Of a stretch of DNA of 64,000 bases, positions 28,685 through 37,110 are shown one piece after another. Numbering within the stretch: position 1 is the stretch's first letter; each line of letters starts with the position of its first letter. Source of the DNA: Pseudorhizobium flavum (GTDB lineage: Bacteria; Pseudomonadota; Alphaproteobacteria; Rhizobiales; Rhizobiaceae); assembly GCF_902502825.2 (NCBI RefSeq), contig NZ_LR723670.1, positions 186,001 through 250,000 on the forward strand. Reading direction: 5' to 3'. A program made the translations under genes and the position numbers. The notes beneath the pieces are model-generated. The model ran no database searches, was not told the origin of the DNA, and saw only the letters and a list, made by a program, of their open reading frames with translations.

Positions 28685-28761
28685 CCAGCGCTTCCCAGGC
28701 TCTTTAGCTTCATAGTTTTTGGGAAACCCGCGCTGGTTTGGGCTGGCGCGGGTTTTTCTTT
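28683..28761 (+). promoter_or_regulatory. Attenuator-like antiterminator/terminator pair between rplT and pheS
   Basis: AACCAGCG (28683-28690) and TTCCCA (28692-28697) can pair with CGCTGGTT (28731-28738) and TGGGAA (28720-28725). The second arm overlaps AACCCGCGC (28725-28733), which pairs with GCGCGGGTT (28746-28754) to make a terminator with a T-rich tail (TTTTTCTTTT). The two structures exclude one another. Pairing is seen; a regulatory role is inferred. No leader peptide with a standard start was found. Confidence 0.5.
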
Positions 28762-28815
28762 TGCCCGTCACGACACGACGTTAACAACGACGCCGAGCAT
28801 CACACGGAAGAAACC

Positions 28816-29898
28816 ATGTCCGATCTGGAAAACCTGAAAACATCGCTCCTGGCGGAGATTACCGCAGCCGGCGACGAGGCGGCGATCGAGGCCGTTCGTG
28901 TCAATGCGCTGGGCAAGAAGGGGTCCGTCTCCGAACTCCTGAAGACGCTGGGCGACATGAGTGCAGAAGAGCGCCAGACGCGCGGTGCCGCGATCAACGC
29001 GCTTAAGAACGAGATCACCGAAGCGATCAATGCGCGCAAGACGGTACTGAAGGATGCGGCGATCGAGGCACGGCTGAAGGCGGAGACCGTGGATGTCTCG
29101 CTGCCGGTGCGGTCTTCGCCGGCCGAGCGGGGCCGCATCCACCCGATCAGCCAGATCGTCGACGAGATCACCGCCGTCTTCGCCGACATGGGATTCTCGA
29201 TCGCCGAAGGCCCGGACATCGAGACCGACTACTACAATTTCACGGCGCTGAACTTCCCGGAAGGCCATCCGGCCCGCGAGATGCACGACACCTTCTTCTT
29301 CCACGCGGACGAGAAGGGCGAGCGCAAGGTTCTGCGGACCCATACCTCACCGGTCCAGGTGCGCACCATGGAAGCCCAGAAGCCGCCGATCCGCATCGTC
29401 ATCCCGGGCAAGACCTATCGCCAAGACTCCGATGCCACGCATTCGCCGATGTTCCACCAGGTCGAGGGGCTGGTCGTCGACAAGAAGAGCCATGTCGGTC
29501 ACATGCGCTGGATCCTTGAAGAGTTCTGCAAGGCCTTCTTTGAGGTCGACAGCGTGACGATGCGCTTCCGCCCGTCCTTCTTCCCTTTCACGGAACCGAG
29601 CTTCGAGGTCGACATCCAGTGCGACCGCTCCGGTCCGATAGTCAAGTTCGGCGAAGGCTCCGACTGGATGGAGATCCTCGGCTGCGGCATGGTGCATCCG
29701 AACGTGCTGCGCGCCGGCGGGCTCGATCCCGACGAGTACCAGGGCTTTGCCTGGGGCATGGGGCTCGATCGCATCGCCATGCTGAAATACGGCATGCCGG
29801 ACCTGCGCGACTTCTTCAACGCCGATGTTCGCTGGATGAACCACTACGGCTTCCGCCCGCTCGACATGCCGACGCTGTTCGGCGGCCTGAGCGCTTGA
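28816..29898 (+). CDS. pheS: Phenylalanyl-tRNA synthetase alpha subunit
   Basis: Protein of 360 residues. An N-terminal coiled coil ([23 protein letters not shown]) precedes the class II catalytic core: motif region [53 protein letters not shown] and the late [18 protein letters not shown] segment ([21 protein letters not shown]). With the beta subunit it forms an alpha2beta2 enzyme. The start at 28816 has no better SD than the weak GGAAGAAACC. A terminator/antiterminator region lies between rplT and this gene. Confidence 0.97.
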   Translation: MSDLENLKTSLLAEITAAGDEAAIEAVRVNALGKKGSVSELLKTLGDMSAEERQTRGAAINALKNEITEAINARKTVLKDAAIEARLKAETVDVSLPVRSSPAERGRIHPISQIVDEITAVFADMGFSIAEGPDIETDYYNFTALNFPEGHPAREMHDTFFFHADEKGERKVLRTHTSPVQVRTMEAQKPPIRIVIPGKTYRQDSDATHSPMFHQVEGLVVDKKSHVGHMRWILEEFCKAFFEVDSVTMRFRPSFFPFTEPSFEVDIQCDRSGPIVKFGEGSDWMEILGCGMVHPNVLRAGGLDPDEYQGFAWGMGLDRIAMLKYGMPDLRDFFNADVRWMNHYGFRPLDMPTLFGGLSA

Positions 29899-29914
29899 AG
29901 GGAGGGACAGACAC

Positions 29915-32338
29915 ATGAAATTCACGCTCTCCTGGCTCAAGGATCACCTTGAGACCGATGCAACCCTGGATGAGATCTGCGAGCGCCTGACGGCGATCGG
30001 CCTCGAGGTAGAGGATGTCGATGACAAGGCGGCCTACAAGCCCTTCGTCATCGCCAAGGTCGTCTCCGCCGAGAAACACCCTTCTGCCGACCGGCTGAAG
30101 GTGCTGATGGTCGATGCCGGCGACGGCAAGCCGGTGCAGGTCGTCTGCGGCGCGCCAAACGCGCGGGCAGGCCTGGTCGGTGCCCTGGCGCGGCCCGGCA
30201 CCTATGTCCCCGGCATCGACGTGACGCTGTCGGTCGGCAATATCCGCGGCGTCGAAAGCCACGGCATGATGTGCTCCGAAAAAGAGCTCGACATGTCGGA
30301 CAACCACGAGGGCATCATCGACCTGCCGGTTGATGCGCCCGTGGGCAAGCCATTTGCGAGCTATGCCGGCCTCGATGATCCGGTCATCGAGATCAACCTG
30401 ACGCCGAACCGCCCGGATTGCACGTCGATCTACGGCATTGCCCGCGATCTGGCAGCCTCCGGCCTAGGCACCCTGAAGCAGCACGCCAAGCCGGACTTCA
30501 GGACGGAGGGCGAGACTTCCGTCGACCTGAAGATCATCCTCGACGATGAGCGTCTCTGCCCAGGCTTCGGCCTGCGGCTCGTGCGCGGTGTGAAAAACGG
30601 CCCGAGCCCGGTCTGGATGCAGCAGCGCCTGAAGGCGATCGGCCTTCGCCCGATCAACGCGCTGGTCGATATCACCAACTACATGACCTTCGACCAGGGC
30701 CGCCCGATGCACGTCTTCGACGCAGCCAAGGTCAAGGGCGGGCTGACCGTCCGCCGCGCGCTCCAGGGCGAGACGGTCCTTGCGCTCGACCAGCGGGAAT
30801 ACACGCTGACGCCGAATAACGTGGTGATCGCCGACGAAAACGGCGTCGAGTCGATCGGCGGCGTGATGGGCGGCGAGCATTCGGGCTGCGACGAGAACAC
30901 GACTGACGTGCTGATCGAATCGGCCCTATGGGATCCGATCAACATCGCCAAGACCGGCCGCTCGCTCGGCATCATTACCGATGCGCGCTACCGCTTCGAG
31001 CGCGGCGTCGATCCTGAATACATGGTACCTGGGCTGGAGCGCACGACCGAACTGGTGCTGGAACTGTGCGGCGGTACCGCAGCCGAAGCAAAGGTCGTCG
31101 GATACAAGGGCCACCAGCCGAAGATGATCGACTTCCCGACTTCGGAGGTCAAACGCCTGACGGGTCTCAACGTGTCGCCGGAGGAAAGCCGGGAAATCCT
31201 CGCGCGACTGGGTTTCGGGGTGAAGGGCGAAGGCAGCCGCCTGTCGGTCACCGTGCCCTCCTGGCGCCCTGACATCGACGGCAAGGCCGACCTCGTGGAA
31301 GAGGTGATGCGCGTCCATGGCGTCGACCAGATCCTGCCCGAGCCGATCGAAAATCTCGGTTCGGTCAACGGTCGAATCCTGACCACGCTGCAGGTCCGCA
31401 GCCGCACGGCCCGCCGCGCCCTGGCTGCGCGCGGCATGCTGGAGGCGGTTACGTGGTCCTTCATTTCGGAAGACCACGCGAGGCTTTTCGGCGGTGGTGC
31501 GGCGAGCCTCAAGCTTGCCAACCCGATTGCCTCGGACATGTCGGACATGCGGCCATCGCTGTTGCCCGGCCTGCTGACGGCCGCGCAGCGCAATGCCGAC
31601 AAGGGCTATGGCGACGTTGCGATCTTCGAAGTGTCCGGTACCTACGAGAGCGATGCACCCGAAGGTCAGCGCCGCGTGGCCGGCGGCGTGCGTCGCGGTA
31701 CGGCGTCGATCAACGGCGCCGGTCGCCTCTGGTCGAACGCGACGAAGGGCGGCGGCAAGCCGGTCGATGTCTTCGACGCCAAGGCCGATGCGCTCGCCGT
31801 ACTGGAAGCCTGTGGCCTGCCGATGGGCAATGTCCAGGTCGAGAAGGGTGCGCCAGCCTGGTACCACCCCGGCCGTTCCGGAACGATCAAGATGGGCCCG
31901 AAGGTGGTGCTCGGCTATTTCGGCGAATTCCACCCCAAGACACTCGGAGCGCTCGATGTCTCCGGCGCGCTGTGCGGCTTTGAAGTCTATCTCGACGTCA
32001 TGCCGGAGCCGAAGAAGAAGGCGACTCGCACCAAGCCGCCGCTGGAGCTGTCGCCCTTCCAGGTGGTGAAGCGCGACTTCGCCTTTGTGGTCGACAGCAC
32101 CGTCGAGGCGGGTGCCATCATCAAGGCAGCCACCAGCGCCGATCGCAAGCTGATCACCGGCGTCAACGTCTTCGATATCTTCGAAGGTGCTTCGCTCGGC
32201 GAGGGCCGCAAGTCCGTCGCCATCGAAGTGCTGATCCAGCCGGTCGAGCGGACGCTGACGGACGAGGACTTCGAGGCACTGACGGCCAAGATCGTCGGCA
32301 ATGTCGAGAAGAGCACGGGCGGCACCCTGCGCGCCTAG
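29915..32338 (+). CDS. pheT: Phenylalanyl-tRNA synthetase beta subunit
   Basis: Protein of 807 residues. It carries an EMAP/tRNA-binding domain ([24 protein letters not shown]), B3/4 editing ([19 protein letters not shown]), B5, the core [27 protein letters not shown], and a ferredoxin-fold anticodon-binding C-domain ([23 protein letters not shown]). It starts 17 nt after pheS with GGGAGGGAC. It forms the alpha2beta2 synthetase with PheS and hydrolyses mischarged Tyr-tRNA. Confidence 0.97.
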   Translation: MKFTLSWLKDHLETDATLDEICERLTAIGLEVEDVDDKAAYKPFVIAKVVSAEKHPSADRLKVLMVDAGDGKPVQVVCGAPNARAGLVGALARPGTYVPGIDVTLSVGNIRGVESHGMMCSEKELDMSDNHEGIIDLPVDAPVGKPFASYAGLDDPVIEINLTPNRPDCTSIYGIARDLAASGLGTLKQHAKPDFRTEGETSVDLKIILDDERLCPGFGLRLVRGVKNGPSPVWMQQRLKAIGLRPINALVDITNYMTFDQGRPMHVFDAAKVKGGLTVRRALQGETVLALDQREYTLTPNNVVIADENGVESIGGVMGGEHSGCDENTTDVLIESALWDPINIAKTGRSLGIITDARYRFERGVDPEYMVPGLERTTELVLELCGGTAAEAKVVGYKGHQPKMIDFPTSEVKRLTGLNVSPEESREILARLGFGVKGEGSRLSVTVPSWRPDIDGKADLVEEVMRVHGVDQILPEPIENLGSVNGRILTTLQVRSRTARRALAARGMLEAVTWSFISEDHARLFGGGAASLKLANPIASDMSDMRPSLLPGLLTAAQRNADKGYGDVAIFEVSGTYESDAPEGQRRVAGGVRRGTASINGAGRLWSNATKGGGKPVDVFDAKADALAVLEACGLPMGNVQVEKGAPAWYHPGRSGTIKMGPKVVLGYFGEFHPKTLGALDVSGALCGFEVYLDVMPEPKKKATRTKPPLELSPFQVVKRDFAFVVDSTVEAGAIIKAATSADRKLITGVNVFDIFEGASLGEGRKSVAIEVLIQPVERTLTDEDFEALTAKIVGNVEKSTGGTLRA

Positions 32339-32730
32339 TCCGCGCGCTGGTATCGCCACTCCTGCGTCCTGCCGCCGTAGCCATAGGCCGCAGCCCGGAC
32401 GTCCTGGACATAGATGTAGCTCTCCTCGTGCAGGTTCCCGAGCAGAGCCGCAAAGCCCTCGAAGGCCGCCTGAATGAAGGCGGCCTTCTCGCTTTTCGTA
32501 TTGGTCTCGTCCGTGACTTTGATGTCGAAGTAGACGCTCGACTTCCCCTGTTCAGCGAGGCTCTTACCACTGGCGTACCAGTCGCGCGGATCGATGTAGC
32601 CGATGGCGATAGCCGTGACCGCGGGGTCCTTGCGCAGGATCCGCTGCGTCAGGTCTCCCAGCAGAGACGTGATGGCCTTCGTCATCGCGTCAGAACGCTC
32701 CCCACTCACCTTCACGTTCAGGATTGGCAT
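32335..32730 (-). CDS. 4-oxalocrotonate-tautomerase-family protein
   Basis: Protein of 131 residues with catalytic Pro1 after the start ([20 protein letters not shown]). This is the tautomerase superfamily signature, in a longer form than the 62-residue 4-OT and close to the double-length members. Substrate unknown. GGAGACGACATC precedes the ATG. It lies 45 nt downstream of marR on the same strand, so the two may be co-transcribed. Its stop overlaps the pheT stop on the other strand. Confidence 0.84.
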   Translation of the reverse strand: MPILNVKVSGERSDAMTKAITSLLGDLTQRILRKDPAVTAIAIGYIDPRDWYASGKSLAEQGKSSVYFDIKVTDETNTKSEKAAFIQAAFEGFAALLGNLHEESYIYVQDVRAAAYGYGGRTQEWRYQRAD

Positions 32731-32775
32731 GATGTCGTCTCCATTGGTTAGCTATGCAACTATGTGGATTAAAAA

Positions 32776-33192
32776 TCAGGGCAGATGAACGCTGATGGAC
32801 CTCGCCCGCCGAACGAATTCCGCGAACGTTCCCGTGCCAAGCTCACCTTTCAGACGCTCGGTCACGCGCCTGCTCGCCGTGTCGAGCGGAACCTTCAACT
32901 CGGCCGCTTCCGGGGTCGGGTGGATCTCCCATTCGCGCCCATCATTCCTGCCGGGACGACGCTCCAGAAGATGCCGCGCGACGAGCCCGTCCACTGCGCG
33001 CGTTGCGGTCGCCCGGGCAATCTTCAACGTTTCCGCCAGTTCGCTGTGCAACATGCCAGGCTTCCGGAAGACCGCGCGCAAGGTGAAGGCCTGCGACGGC
33101 GTCAGGTCGAACGGTTTGAAGGCGTCCGCCCAGACCCGTTCGAGTTGGCGCGCCAGCGCGGTCGTATTGAAGTAGAGGCACTCGTCGAACAT
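32776..33192 (-). CDS. MarR-family transcriptional regulator
   Basis: Protein of 138 residues with a winged helix-turn-helix: DLTPSQAFTLRAVFRKPGMLHSELAETLKIARATATRAVDGLVARHLLERRPGRNDGREWEIHPTPEA. It probably represses its own gene and the downstream tautomerase, since a strong AT-rich inverted repeat lies just upstream of its start. Ligand unknown. The divergent neighbour at 33316 may share the control region. Confidence 0.88.
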   Translation of the reverse strand: MFDECLYFNTTALARQLERVWADAFKPFDLTPSQAFTLRAVFRKPGMLHSELAETLKIARATATRAVDGLVARHLLERRPGRNDGREWEIHPTPEAAELKVPLDTASRRVTERLKGELGTGTFAEFVRRARSISVHLP

Positions 33193-33204
33193 GAGCCCAG
33201 CTTA

Positions 33205-33227
33205 GCATATGTAATTGCATATGCAAT
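33205..33227. promoter_or_regulatory. MarR-type operator palindromes
   Basis: GCATATGTAATTGCATATGC (33205-33224) is a 20-bp imperfect dyad. Within it and to its right, ATTGCATATGCAAT (33214-33227) is a perfect 14-bp palindrome. It sits directly before marR and upstream of the divergent gene; it is the likely MarR binding site. Confidence 0.65.
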
Positions 33228-33315
33228 CAATTTGTGAGGCTGTCTGAGTGATGCAGATCGGGTGGCGCGCTTACTGGCGAGGTTGTACGCCTCCGGTGGC
33301 AAAGGAGGAGGACAT

Positions 33316-33939
33316 ATGCGCAAACCGAGTTCGATGAGGGGACTGGAAGACCTAGGGCGCGTCAGGCTGTCGAAGAACTTCTTCTTCCGCGACTTCCTGT
33401 TTTCCGAGATCGCGGCCGTCCGTGGCATAGCGAACGTGCCGGACGATCCGGAACTCGCGATCGAGTCAGGCAGGCGGCTCTGCGAAGACTTGCTGGAGCC
33501 GCTCCAGGCGACGTTCGGACGCCTTCACCTGCGCTCCGGCTACCGTTCGGCGGCGGTCAACGAGTTCGGCAACCGGAACAATCTCAACTGCTCGACGAAT
33601 GCAGCCTCGGCGGCCGACCATATCTGGGACATGCGCGACGTCGACGGATGCATGGGCGCGACCGCTTGCGTCGTCATTCCTTGGCTAATCGACAACCACG
33701 ACCGGGAGGGCGACTGGCAAAAGATGGCCTGGTGGATCCACGACCACCTGCCTTACGCCTCGCTTTGCTTCTTCCCGAAGCTGTGGGCCTTCAACATCCA
33801 GTGGCACGAGAGGCCCGCGCGACGGATCATGAGTTATGCCGAGCCCCGCGGTGTGCTGACGAAGCCTGGAATGGCCAACCATGAAGGTGACCACTCAAGC
33901 TTCTATGAGACCTTTCCTGCCTGGAGAACCGCGGGTTAA
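33316..33939 (+). CDS. Peptidase M15A-like (D-Ala-D-Ala carboxypeptidase-fold) protein
   Basis: Protein of 207 residues. A central LHLRSGYRSAAVNEFG, DHIWDMRDVDG and the late FFPKLWAFNIQWHERPARRIMSY recall the M15A zinc peptidase scheme SGYRS, H..D, WHE. The His/Asp spacing is unusual and an extra insert, CMGATACVVIPWLID, lies between. There is no signal peptide. It begins with AAAGGAGGAGG before ATG 33316. The M15 assignment is by motif and moderate. It neighbours a MarR operator and two small stress genes. Confidence 0.55.
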   Translation: MRKPSSMRGLEDLGRVRLSKNFFFRDFLFSEIAAVRGIANVPDDPELAIESGRRLCEDLLEPLQATFGRLHLRSGYRSAAVNEFGNRNNLNCSTNAASAADHIWDMRDVDGCMGATACVVIPWLIDNHDREGDWQKMAWWIHDHLPYASLCFFPKLWAFNIQWHERPARRIMSYAEPRGVLTKPGMANHEGDHSSFYETFPAWRTAG

Positions 33940-33940
33940 G

Positions 33941-34165
33941 CTAAAGCTTGAGCTTCCCCTTCAGGGCATCGATGCGTTTCGATGCCTTCGCCTTGGTAAG
34001 ATCATCCGCGAATGCGTCCGGCTCATGCGCCTGTTCGGTCAATGTTTTCAGGTAGGAGGTCTGGGCACCGGTCATAGGCTCGTCGCCCGTCACCCAGTCC
34101 TCGGGGTCCTTCTCCGTATTCGAGTTCGGATCCGCGTTCAGCTTGGGATTGTGTTGATCGACCAT
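33941..34165 (-). CDS. DUF3072-domain small stress protein
   Basis: Protein of 74 residues starting MVDQHNPKLNADPNSNTEK. The conserved part DPEDWVTGDEPMTGAQTSYLKTLTEQAHEPDAF ends in TKAKASKRIDALKGK, which matches the DUF3072 family of short acidic/basic proteins. It is soluble and has no known activity. GAGGGTGAG precedes the ATG. An EcfG-type promoter lies 29 nt upstream. The next gene to the right points the same way but has its own leader. Confidence 0.8.
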   Translation of the reverse strand: MVDQHNPKLNADPNSNTEKDPEDWVTGDEPMTGAQTSYLKTLTEQAHEPDAFADDLTKAKASKRIDALKGKLKL

Positions 34166-34194
34166 CTCACCCTCTCGGTTTGTGATGTTCACTT

Positions 34195-34219
34195 AACGTT
34201 CTCCACTGCGAACTGTTCC
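34195..34219 (-). promoter_or_regulatory. EcfG/RpoE2-type promoter for the DUF3072 gene
   Basis: On the minus strand the site reads GGAAC, 16 nt, CGTT. It lies 29 nt upstream of the ATG at 34165 and in the gap after the next gene. Consensus match. Confidence 0.75.
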
Positions 34220-34250
34220 GCTGAGGAGAGCGAGCAACCCGAGGCTGCCG

Positions 34251-34475
34251 TCAGGCAGTGCCCCGTTGCGGCTTCTCGATCTCTTCCTGGACCTCTTCCT
34301 TCAATCGCTCTCGCGCACTGCCGCCGGAGAGGTCTTCGCGAACGCGTCCGATAGTTGCATCGTCTGCCTCGATCGGCCGGCTGCTGTCGTCCGGGATGCC
34401 CGCTCCGGATTGGGCGATCGTATCCTGCCGCGGCCTGTCGTTCATGCCGCCCGTGATCATCTGGTCCTTGGTCAT
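34251..34475 (-). CDS. Small hydrophilic protein of 74 residues
   Basis: It starts [19 protein letters not shown] and ends [15 protein letters not shown]. It is polar, predicted to be helical at the C-terminus, and lacks membrane segments and known domains. AGGAGG precedes the ATG. No GGAAC-type site was found upstream, in contrast to its neighbour. The function is unknown, but its size and composition fit the surrounding stress proteins. Confidence 0.65.
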   Translation of the reverse strand: MTKDQMITGGMNDRPRQDTIAQSGAGIPDDSSRPIEADDATIGRVREDLSGGSARERLKEEVQEEIEKPQRGTA

Positions 34476-34641
34476 GATGCACCTCCTGATGAGGTCTAGA
34501 ACAAGCGGCGACGGCTTTTGTGCCAGCGCAGTCGTGATGATCGTGCAGGGAGCATCTGCGCCGTCTCATCCCCTACGGCCTCGTTGCAACCGCTCGGTTG
34601 CGACCCTATGGTGCGTCGGCAAATCAAGCGAGGAGATGACG

Positions 34642-35628
34642 ATGTTGCGTTTTGGAATTCTGTCGACGGCAAAGATCGGTCGGGACATCGTCGTGTTGTC
34701 GCTGCAGGATGCGGAGAACTGTGTCGTCACCGCCGTCGCCAGTCGCGATCTCGCCAAGGCCCGGGACATGGCCGACCGGTTCTCGGTGCCGCACGCCTTC
34801 GGTTCCTACGAGGAGATGCTGGCCTCGGACGTGATTGACGCGGTCTATATCCCGCTACCGACGAGCCAGCATGTGGAATGGTCCATCAAGGCCGCCGATG
34901 CCGGCAAGCACGTGCTGTGCGAAAAGCCCATTGCGCTCAAGGCCGACGATATCGATGCGCTGATCGCGGCGCGGGATCGCAACAGAGTGCTGATCGCCGA
35001 AGCCTTCATGGTGACCTATGCACCGGTCTGGCTGAAGGTTCGCGAGTTGATCGCCGAAGGAGCGATCGGCCGTCTGCGTCACGTCCAGGGTGCTTTTACC
35101 TATTTCAATCGCGATGCCGGCAATATGCGCAATATCCCCGAACTCGGCGGCGGTGCGCTGCCCGATATCGGCGTCTACCCGACGATCACGACCCGCTTCG
35201 CCACCGGTCGCGAGCCTCTGCGGGTGCAGGCTGTCACGGAGCGGGATGCCGAGTTTTGCACCGACATCTATTCGAGCGTCAAGGCGGACTTCGGCGATTT
35301 CGAGATGAGCTTCTATGTGGCCACCCAGATGGCAAACCGGCAGGTCATGGTCTTCCACGGAACCGAGGGTTATATCGAAGTGAAGTCGCCCTTCAATGCC
35401 GAGCGCTGGGGTGCCGAGGAGATTGAACTTACCAACCAGAAGCACACCGAGTCACAGATTTTCCGCTTCCAGGACAGCCGTCAGTACCGGCGCCAGGCCG
35501 AAGCCTTCTCACGCGCCGTCGCAGGCGAGAAAGCCGAGGTGGTGACGCTTGAGAATTCGGTGAAGAACCAGCGCTTCATCGATGCGATCTATCGGGCCAG
35601 CAGCCATGACGGATGGGAAACCGTCTAG
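34642..35628 (+). CDS. Gfo/Idh/MocA-family NAD(P)-dependent oxidoreductase
   Basis: Protein of 328 residues. It has an N-terminal Rossmann fold starting [19 protein letters not shown], the family motif [15 protein letters not shown], and a C-terminal sugar-binding domain with [14 protein letters not shown]. Members act on sugars, inositols or related dehydrogenase substrates. AGGAG is 6 nt before the ATG; a second ATG lies 6 nt earlier. Substrate unknown. It is followed by convergent glycosyltransfer genes. Confidence 0.87.
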   Translation: MLRFGILSTAKIGRDIVVLSLQDAENCVVTAVASRDLAKARDMADRFSVPHAFGSYEEMLASDVIDAVYIPLPTSQHVEWSIKAADAGKHVLCEKPIALKADDIDALIAARDRNRVLIAEAFMVTYAPVWLKVRELIAEGAIGRLRHVQGAFTYFNRDAGNMRNIPELGGGALPDIGVYPTITTRFATGREPLRVQAVTERDAEFCTDIYSSVKADFGDFEMSFYVATQMANRQVMVFHGTEGYIEVKSPFNAERWGAEEIELTNQKHTESQIFRFQDSRQYRRQAEAFSRAVAGEKAEVVTLENSVKNQRFIDAIYRASSHDGWETV

Positions 35629-35631
35629 CCG

Positions 35632-36003
35632 TCAGCGTCCGAAGACGAAGCGGGAATAGCCGAAGAAACTGTAGGCCATGGCGGCGATCGAGGCAAAGAC
35701 GATCGCCGCTACCGGTTGTATGGGCAAGCGGTAGATCAGCGCCGAGTAGACGGCGTAGTTCAGAAGCGCTGCGGTGACGCCGACCGCCCAGTAGCGGAAG
35801 CCTTCTGCCGCGAGCGACGAGGATGAACGGCCGAAGGTGAAACTGCGGTTGAGGAACCAGGTGGCAGCCATGGCCGCCATGATCGCCGGAATACGGGCGA
35901 GGAACGGGCTCGCTGGCGTAAATGCGATCAGGAGATGCGTCAGCCCCGCATCGATCGCGAAGCCGGTTCCGCCGGCGATCACGAACCAGGCGAGCCTTCT
36001 CAT
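35632..36003 (-). CDS. GtrA-family membrane protein (putative flippase for lipid-linked sugar)
   Basis: Protein of 123 residues with four hydrophobic helices. The GtrA signature is MRRLAWFVIAGGTGFAIDAG at the start with AATWFLNRSFTFG in the middle. In Gtr systems it flips undecaprenyl-phosphate-sugar across the inner membrane. The ATG overlaps the GT2 gene stop, so the two form one operon. Confidence 0.85.
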   Translation of the reverse strand: MRRLAWFVIAGGTGFAIDAGLTHLLIAFTPASPFLARIPAIMAAMAATWFLNRSFTFGRSSSSLAAEGFRYWAVGVTAALLNYAVYSALIYRLPIQPVAAIVFASIAAMAYSFFGYSRFVFGR

Positions 36004-36995
36004 GCGGCGTCGGCGCGGCGCGATGTTTTGGCCGGCGAGACGGCTTCCGCGTCCCGGGACGCCGTGCTGACGAGGCCGGGCTGGCTGATATAGGAAAGCC
36101 GAAGCTGTTCGTTGCGGGCCCTCGAGAGCGAGTCGAGGATGAGCCCCGCCGTGAAGACGAGCAGTGACACCATCATCAGCGCCATCGACAGGATCCAGGT
36201 CGGCACACGGCTGACGAAGCCGGTGTGGAAGTATTCCGCCAGGACCGGCAGCATGAAGGCAATGCTTGCGGCCAGGACCGCGCCGCTGATCAGCCCGAAG
36301 AAGACGAACGGACGCGTTTCCTTCATCAGCATGGCGAACATCCAGAGGATGCGGCTGCCATCGCGGAAGGTCGACAGTTTCGAATGCGAGCCCTCCGGCC
36401 GGCGACCGTAGTGTAGTTCGATCTCGCTGACCGGCAGCTTGAGCCGCGAAGCATGGACCGACATCTCGGTTTCGATCTCGAACCCGCCGGAGACTGCCGG
36501 GAAGCTCTTCACGAAACGGCGGGAAAAGGCGCGGTAGCCGGAGAAGATGTCGGTAAAGTCGCGGCCGAAGATCGTCCGGTAGAGAAGGTTGAAGAGGCGG
36601 TTGCCTGCCGCGTGGCCTTGACGCCCCGCGTCCGCAAGCACACCCCGGCGGGTGCCGACCACCATGTCGGCCCTCTCGGTCAAGAGCGTGCGTACAAGCT
36701 CCTCTGCGTCGGCGGGAGCATAGGTGCCGTCGCCATCGGCCATGATGTAGATGTCGGCGTCGATGTCTGCGAACATGCGCCTGACGACATGGCCTTTGCC
36801 TTGCCGCCGTTCACGCACCACGTGGGCGCCGGCGAGCATCGCCTTCAGCGCCGTCCCGTCGGTGGAATTGTTGTCGTAGACGTAGATGCGCGCCGCCGGC
36901 AGAGCGGCGCGGAAGCCGAGCACCACGTCGCCGATCGTGGCTGCCTCATTGTAGCAGGGGAGAAGGATCGCGATGTCGACGGAACTGACGGTCAT
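36000..36995 (-). CDS. Family 2 glycosyltransferase, GtrB/DPM1-like
   Basis: Protein of 331 residues starting MTVSSVDIAILLPCYNEAAT. The GT-A fold includes IYVYDNNSTDGT and the DxD-type IMADGDGTYAPADA, and then DIFSGYRAFSRRFVKSFP. Two C-terminal membrane helices (residues about 230-255 and 270-292) anchor it. It probably makes a lipid-phosphate-linked sugar for the GtrA flippase. An in-frame GTG at 37004 is an alternative start. Confidence 0.87.
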   Translation of the reverse strand: MTVSSVDIAILLPCYNEAATIGDVVLGFRAALPAARIYVYDNNSTDGTALKAMLAGAHVVRERRQGKGHVVRRMFADIDADIYIMADGDGTYAPADAEELVRTLLTERADMVVGTRRGVLADAGRQGHAAGNRLFNLLYRTIFGRDFTDIFSGYRAFSRRFVKSFPAVSGGFEIETEMSVHASRLKLPVSEIELHYGRRPEGSHSKLSTFRDGSRILWMFAMLMKETRPFVFFGLISGAVLAASIAFMLPVLAEYFHTGFVSRVPTWILSMALMMVSLLVFTAGLILDSLSRARNEQLRLSYISQPGLVSTASRDAEAVSPAKTSRRADAA

Positions 36996-37110
36996 GATTT
37001 TCACTCGCTACCCGGAAAATCGGCGCAGGTTCGTCCGGCGCGGCGGCTTTACTATTTCTTGGGAAGGTTAAGGCTAGGTTTCCGCCGAGAAAACAACACA
37101 CCGGAAGCCG

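Noticed and set aside
28685..28815. Phe-rich leader peptide before pheS
   Set aside because: One frame contains several Phe codons (CTC TTT AGC TTC ATA GTT TTT), but there is no ATG, GTG or TTG after the in-frame stop.
34476..34620. Search for an EcfG site before the 74-residue protein at 34251
   Set aside because: No GGAAC element occurs on the minus strand in this leader, so the gene is not included in the stress set by promoter.
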